Assembly (NCBI RefSeq): GCF_010731535.1
Contig: NZ_AP022581.1
Coordinates: 992,001-1,056,000, forward strand
Reading direction: 5' to 3'
Length of the DNA stretch: 64,000 nt
From: Mycobacterium lacus
GTDB taxonomy: Bacteria > Actinomycetota > Actinomycetes > Mycobacteriales > Mycobacteriaceae
Made by a program: the position numbers and the translations under genes. This document shows, piece by piece, positions 62,195 to 64,000 of the stretch (positions within the stretch are counted from its first letter, which is position 1; each line of letters begins with the position of its first letter). A model generated the notes under the pieces. The model was not told the origin of the DNA. It ran no database searches and was given only the letters and a program-made list of their open reading frames with translations.

Positions 62195-62219
62195 GATTCG
62201 AGGGTATCCAGGATCCACC

Positions 62220-62807
62220 GTGCGCAAATGGAAGCGCGTCGAGACCCGCAACGGTCCTCGTTTTCGGTCGTCCTTGGCCGCGCATGAGGCGGCCCTGCTC
62301 AAGCATCTGGTGACCGCGATGATCGGTCTGCTCGACCAACGCGAATCCTCCTCGCCCTCAGACGAACTCGAGGAGATCACCGGCATCAAGACCGGGCATT
62401 CGCAACGCCCCGGCGACCCGACGCTGGGTCGGCTGTTGCCGGACTTCTACAAGCGCGATGTCGACGACCCGTTGCCCCTGGATGCCTCGGAGACCCTCAA
62501 CGCGGCGCTGCGCAGCCTGCACGAGCCGGAGATCATCGACGCCAAACGTGTTGCCGCACGGCAGTTATTGGATACGGTTCCGGACAACGGCGGCCGGGTC
62601 GAGTTGACCGAGGAGGCGGCGAACGCCTGGATCGCGGCGGTCAACGACCTTCGCCTGACGCTGGGAGTCATGCTCGAGATCGGCCCGCAGGGTCCGCAAC
62701 GCCTGCCGGCTGACCATCCACTGGCCGCGCACTTCGACGTGTACCAGTGGCTGACCGTCTTGCAGGAATACCTGGTCGTGGTGCTGATGGGGGCCCGATC
62801 ATCGTGA
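62220..62807 (+). CDS. DUF2017 family protein
   Basis: A 195-residue, mostly helical protein (HEAALLKHLVTAMIGLLDQR, NAALRSLHEPEIIDAKRVAA), counterpart of Rv1332, always next to clpS in actinobacteria. Function unknown; linkage suggests a part in regulated proteolysis. It begins at GTG 62220, MRKWKRVETRNGPRFRSSL. The C terminus (YQWLTVLQEYLVVVLMGARS) is conserved. The next gene follows by 10 bases. Confidence 0.88.
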   Translation: MRKWKRVETRNGPRFRSSLAAHEAALLKHLVTAMIGLLDQRESSSPSDELEEITGIKTGHSQRPGDPTLGRLLPDFYKRDVDDPLPLDASETLNAALRSLHEPEIIDAKRVAARQLLDTVPDNGGRVELTEEAANAWIAAVNDLRLTLGVMLEIGPQGPQRLPADHPLAAHFDVYQWLTVLQEYLVVVLMGARSS

Positions 62808-62817
62808 CGGAGTCCGG

Positions 62818-63849
62818 ATGAGCTCCATCACCGACGTCGGGGGCATCCGTGTCGGCCACTACCAGAGGCTGGACCCCGATGCGTCCCTCGGCGCCGGTTG
62901 GGCCTGTGGCGTCACCGTCGTGCTGACGCCGCCGGGGACGGTCGGCGCCGTGGATTGCCGGGGCGGCGCGCCTGGCACCCGAGAGACCGATCTGCTGGAC
63001 CCGGCCAACAGCGTGCGCTTTGTCGATGCGGTGTTGCTCGCCGGCGGCAGTGCGTACGGGCTGGCGGCCGCCGACGGCGTCATGCGGTGGATGGAGGAAC
63101 ACGAGCGCGGGGTAGCGATGAGCGGCGGCGTGGTCCCCATCGTGCCGGGTGCGGTGATCTTCGATCTCCCGGTCGGCGGCTGGGACTGCCGGCCGACGGC
63201 CGAATTCGGCTATCTGGCCTGTGCAGCCGCCGCGGATGGCGGTGGGCTCGTCGGGACGGTAGGCGCCGGCGTGGGGGCGCGTGCCGGCTCGCTCAAGGGT
63301 GGTATCGGGACGGCGTCGCTGACGTTGCCGTCCGGCGTGACCGTCGGCGCCATCGTCGCGGTGAACTGCGCGGGCGACGTCGTCGACCGGGCCACCGGCC
63401 TGCCCTGGATGGCGGATCTGATTGGCGAGTTCGGGTTGGCGCCGCCGCCGGCCGAGCAGCTCGACGCGCTGGCGCAGCTGCCGTCCCCGGTGAGCCCACT
63501 GAACACGACGATCGGTGTGGTGGCCACCGACGCCGCGCTGAGCCCGGCGGCGTGCCGCCGCGTCGCGATCGCCGCCCACGACGGGCTGGCCCGAACGATC
63601 CGGCCGGCGCACACCCCGCTGGACGGCGATACGGTGTTCGCCCTGGCGACCGGGGCGGTCGAGATGTCGGCTGGCGGCGAGAACACCGCGCCGGCCGCAT
63701 TGTCTCCGGAGACGGGGCTGGTCGCCGCGGTGGGCGCCGCCGCGGCAGAATGTGTGGCGCGCGCGGTCCTGGTCGGTGTGCTCGCCGCTGAGTCGGTGGC
63801 AGGAATACCGACCTACCGCGGCATGTTGCCCGGAGCGTTCGGGGCCTGA
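62818..63849 (+). CDS. P1 family (DmpA-like) peptidase
   Basis: A 343-residue protein of the DmpA/OAT-fold aminopeptidase family that cleaves itself to expose a nucleophile. N terminus SSITDVGGIRVGHYQRLDPD, then AVLLAGGSAYGLAAADGVMR; the likely cleavage site is in SPLNTTIGVVATDAALSP, with Thr as the new N-terminal residue. Counterpart of Rv1333. Predicted as a cytoplasmic enzyme in the clpS-mec cluster; its substrate is unknown. ATG 62818. Confidence 0.92.
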   Translation: MSSITDVGGIRVGHYQRLDPDASLGAGWACGVTVVLTPPGTVGAVDCRGGAPGTRETDLLDPANSVRFVDAVLLAGGSAYGLAAADGVMRWMEEHERGVAMSGGVVPIVPGAVIFDLPVGGWDCRPTAEFGYLACAAAADGGGLVGTVGAGVGARAGSLKGGIGTASLTLPSGVTVGAIVAVNCAGDVVDRATGLPWMADLIGEFGLAPPPAEQLDALAQLPSPVSPLNTTIGVVATDAALSPAACRRVAIAAHDGLARTIRPAHTPLDGDTVFALATGAVEMSAGGENTAPAALSPETGLVAAVGAAAAECVARAVLVGVLAAESVAGIPTYRGMLPGAFGA

Positions 63850-63882
63850 CTATCGGGGATATTGCGAAGGGGAATGGTTGAC

Positions 63883-64000
63883 GTGCTGGTGATTCGTGCC
63901 GACCTCGTGGACGCGATGGTCGCCCATGCGCGCTCCGATCACCCCGACGAAGCGTGCGGGGTGCTGGCCGGCCCGGACGGCTCCGACCGGCCCGAGCAGC
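63883..64000 (+). CDS. mec: CysO-cysteine peptidase Mec (3' partial)
   Basis: The first 39 codons of a JAMM-type zinc hydrolase that releases cysteine from the sulfur-carrier protein CysO. The visible sequence VLVIRADLVDAMVAHARSDH is typical, with PDEACGVLAGPDGSDRPEQ next; the metal-binding HxH lies past the window edge. GTG 63883 is preferred because AAGGGG is 10 bases before it; ATG 63874 is in frame but too close to that site. Counterpart of Rv1334; cysO and cysM should follow. Confidence 0.88.
   Translation, partial: MLVIRADLVDAMVAHARSDHPDEACGVLAGPDGSDRPEQ

Overview
The window is chromosomal DNA of a slow-growing, pathogen-type Mycobacterium related to, but distinct from, the M. tuberculosis complex. 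Three things point there: a single-type rrn operon directly behind murA with a long-helix-18 style 16S gene; mycobacterial hallmarks (two PE_PGRS genes, fused b-delta ATP synthase subunit, GlgE, NucS, PncB1); and gene order matching M. tuberculosis Rv1292-Rv1334 almost gene for gene. AtpE differs from the M. tuberculosis protein at about two positions, and the IS1557 copy of H37Rv is absent. No closer species call is made.

1-8734 is an accessory region ending at tRNA-Arg(CCG). It holds the 3' part of a GH18 chitinase-like gene with two CBM2 modules, a PE_PGRS gene with a one-base frameshift, a vapBC toxin-antitoxin pair, and several decayed genes: an IS1634-like transposase tail, a small membrane protein, an HTH protein and an IS110-family transposase.

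8911-22245 is a housekeeping run: argS-lysA-hom-thrC-thrB (Lys/Thr synthesis), rho, an additional FadD-type acyl-CoA synthetase, rpmE, prfA, prmC and the tRNA t6A gene tsaC. Between thrC and thrB lies a three-copy, 57-bp in-frame tandem repeat that recreates the TAG/GTG coupling site in every copy. 22270-32303 holds wecA and the complete ATP synthase operon atpIBEFHAGDC, then a DUF2550 gene and a strong terminator.

32330-39714 holds divergent pduO-type adenosyltransferase and murA, then rrs-rrl-rrf with the P1 promoter and an intrinsic terminator. 39739-46186 is DNA repair and signalling: ogt-alkA (adaptive-response operon), two tandem membrane adenylate cyclases, nucS (non-canonical mismatch repair) and a small CxxC protein. 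46183-48985 has methylmalonyl-CoA epimerase divergent from fadA4, then a thioredoxin-like protein.

48995-51080 is a second frameshifted PE_PGRS gene bracketed by two near-identical 60-bp palindromes. 51082-58142 is alpha-glucan metabolism: glgB-glgE divergent from glgP. 58379-64000 has pncB1-dinG divergent from clpS, then a DUF2017 gene, a P1-family peptidase and the start of mec. Several genes have a TANNNT box 6-8 bases before the start codon, suggesting leaderless transcripts. All family assignments come from reading the translations; no database search was run.
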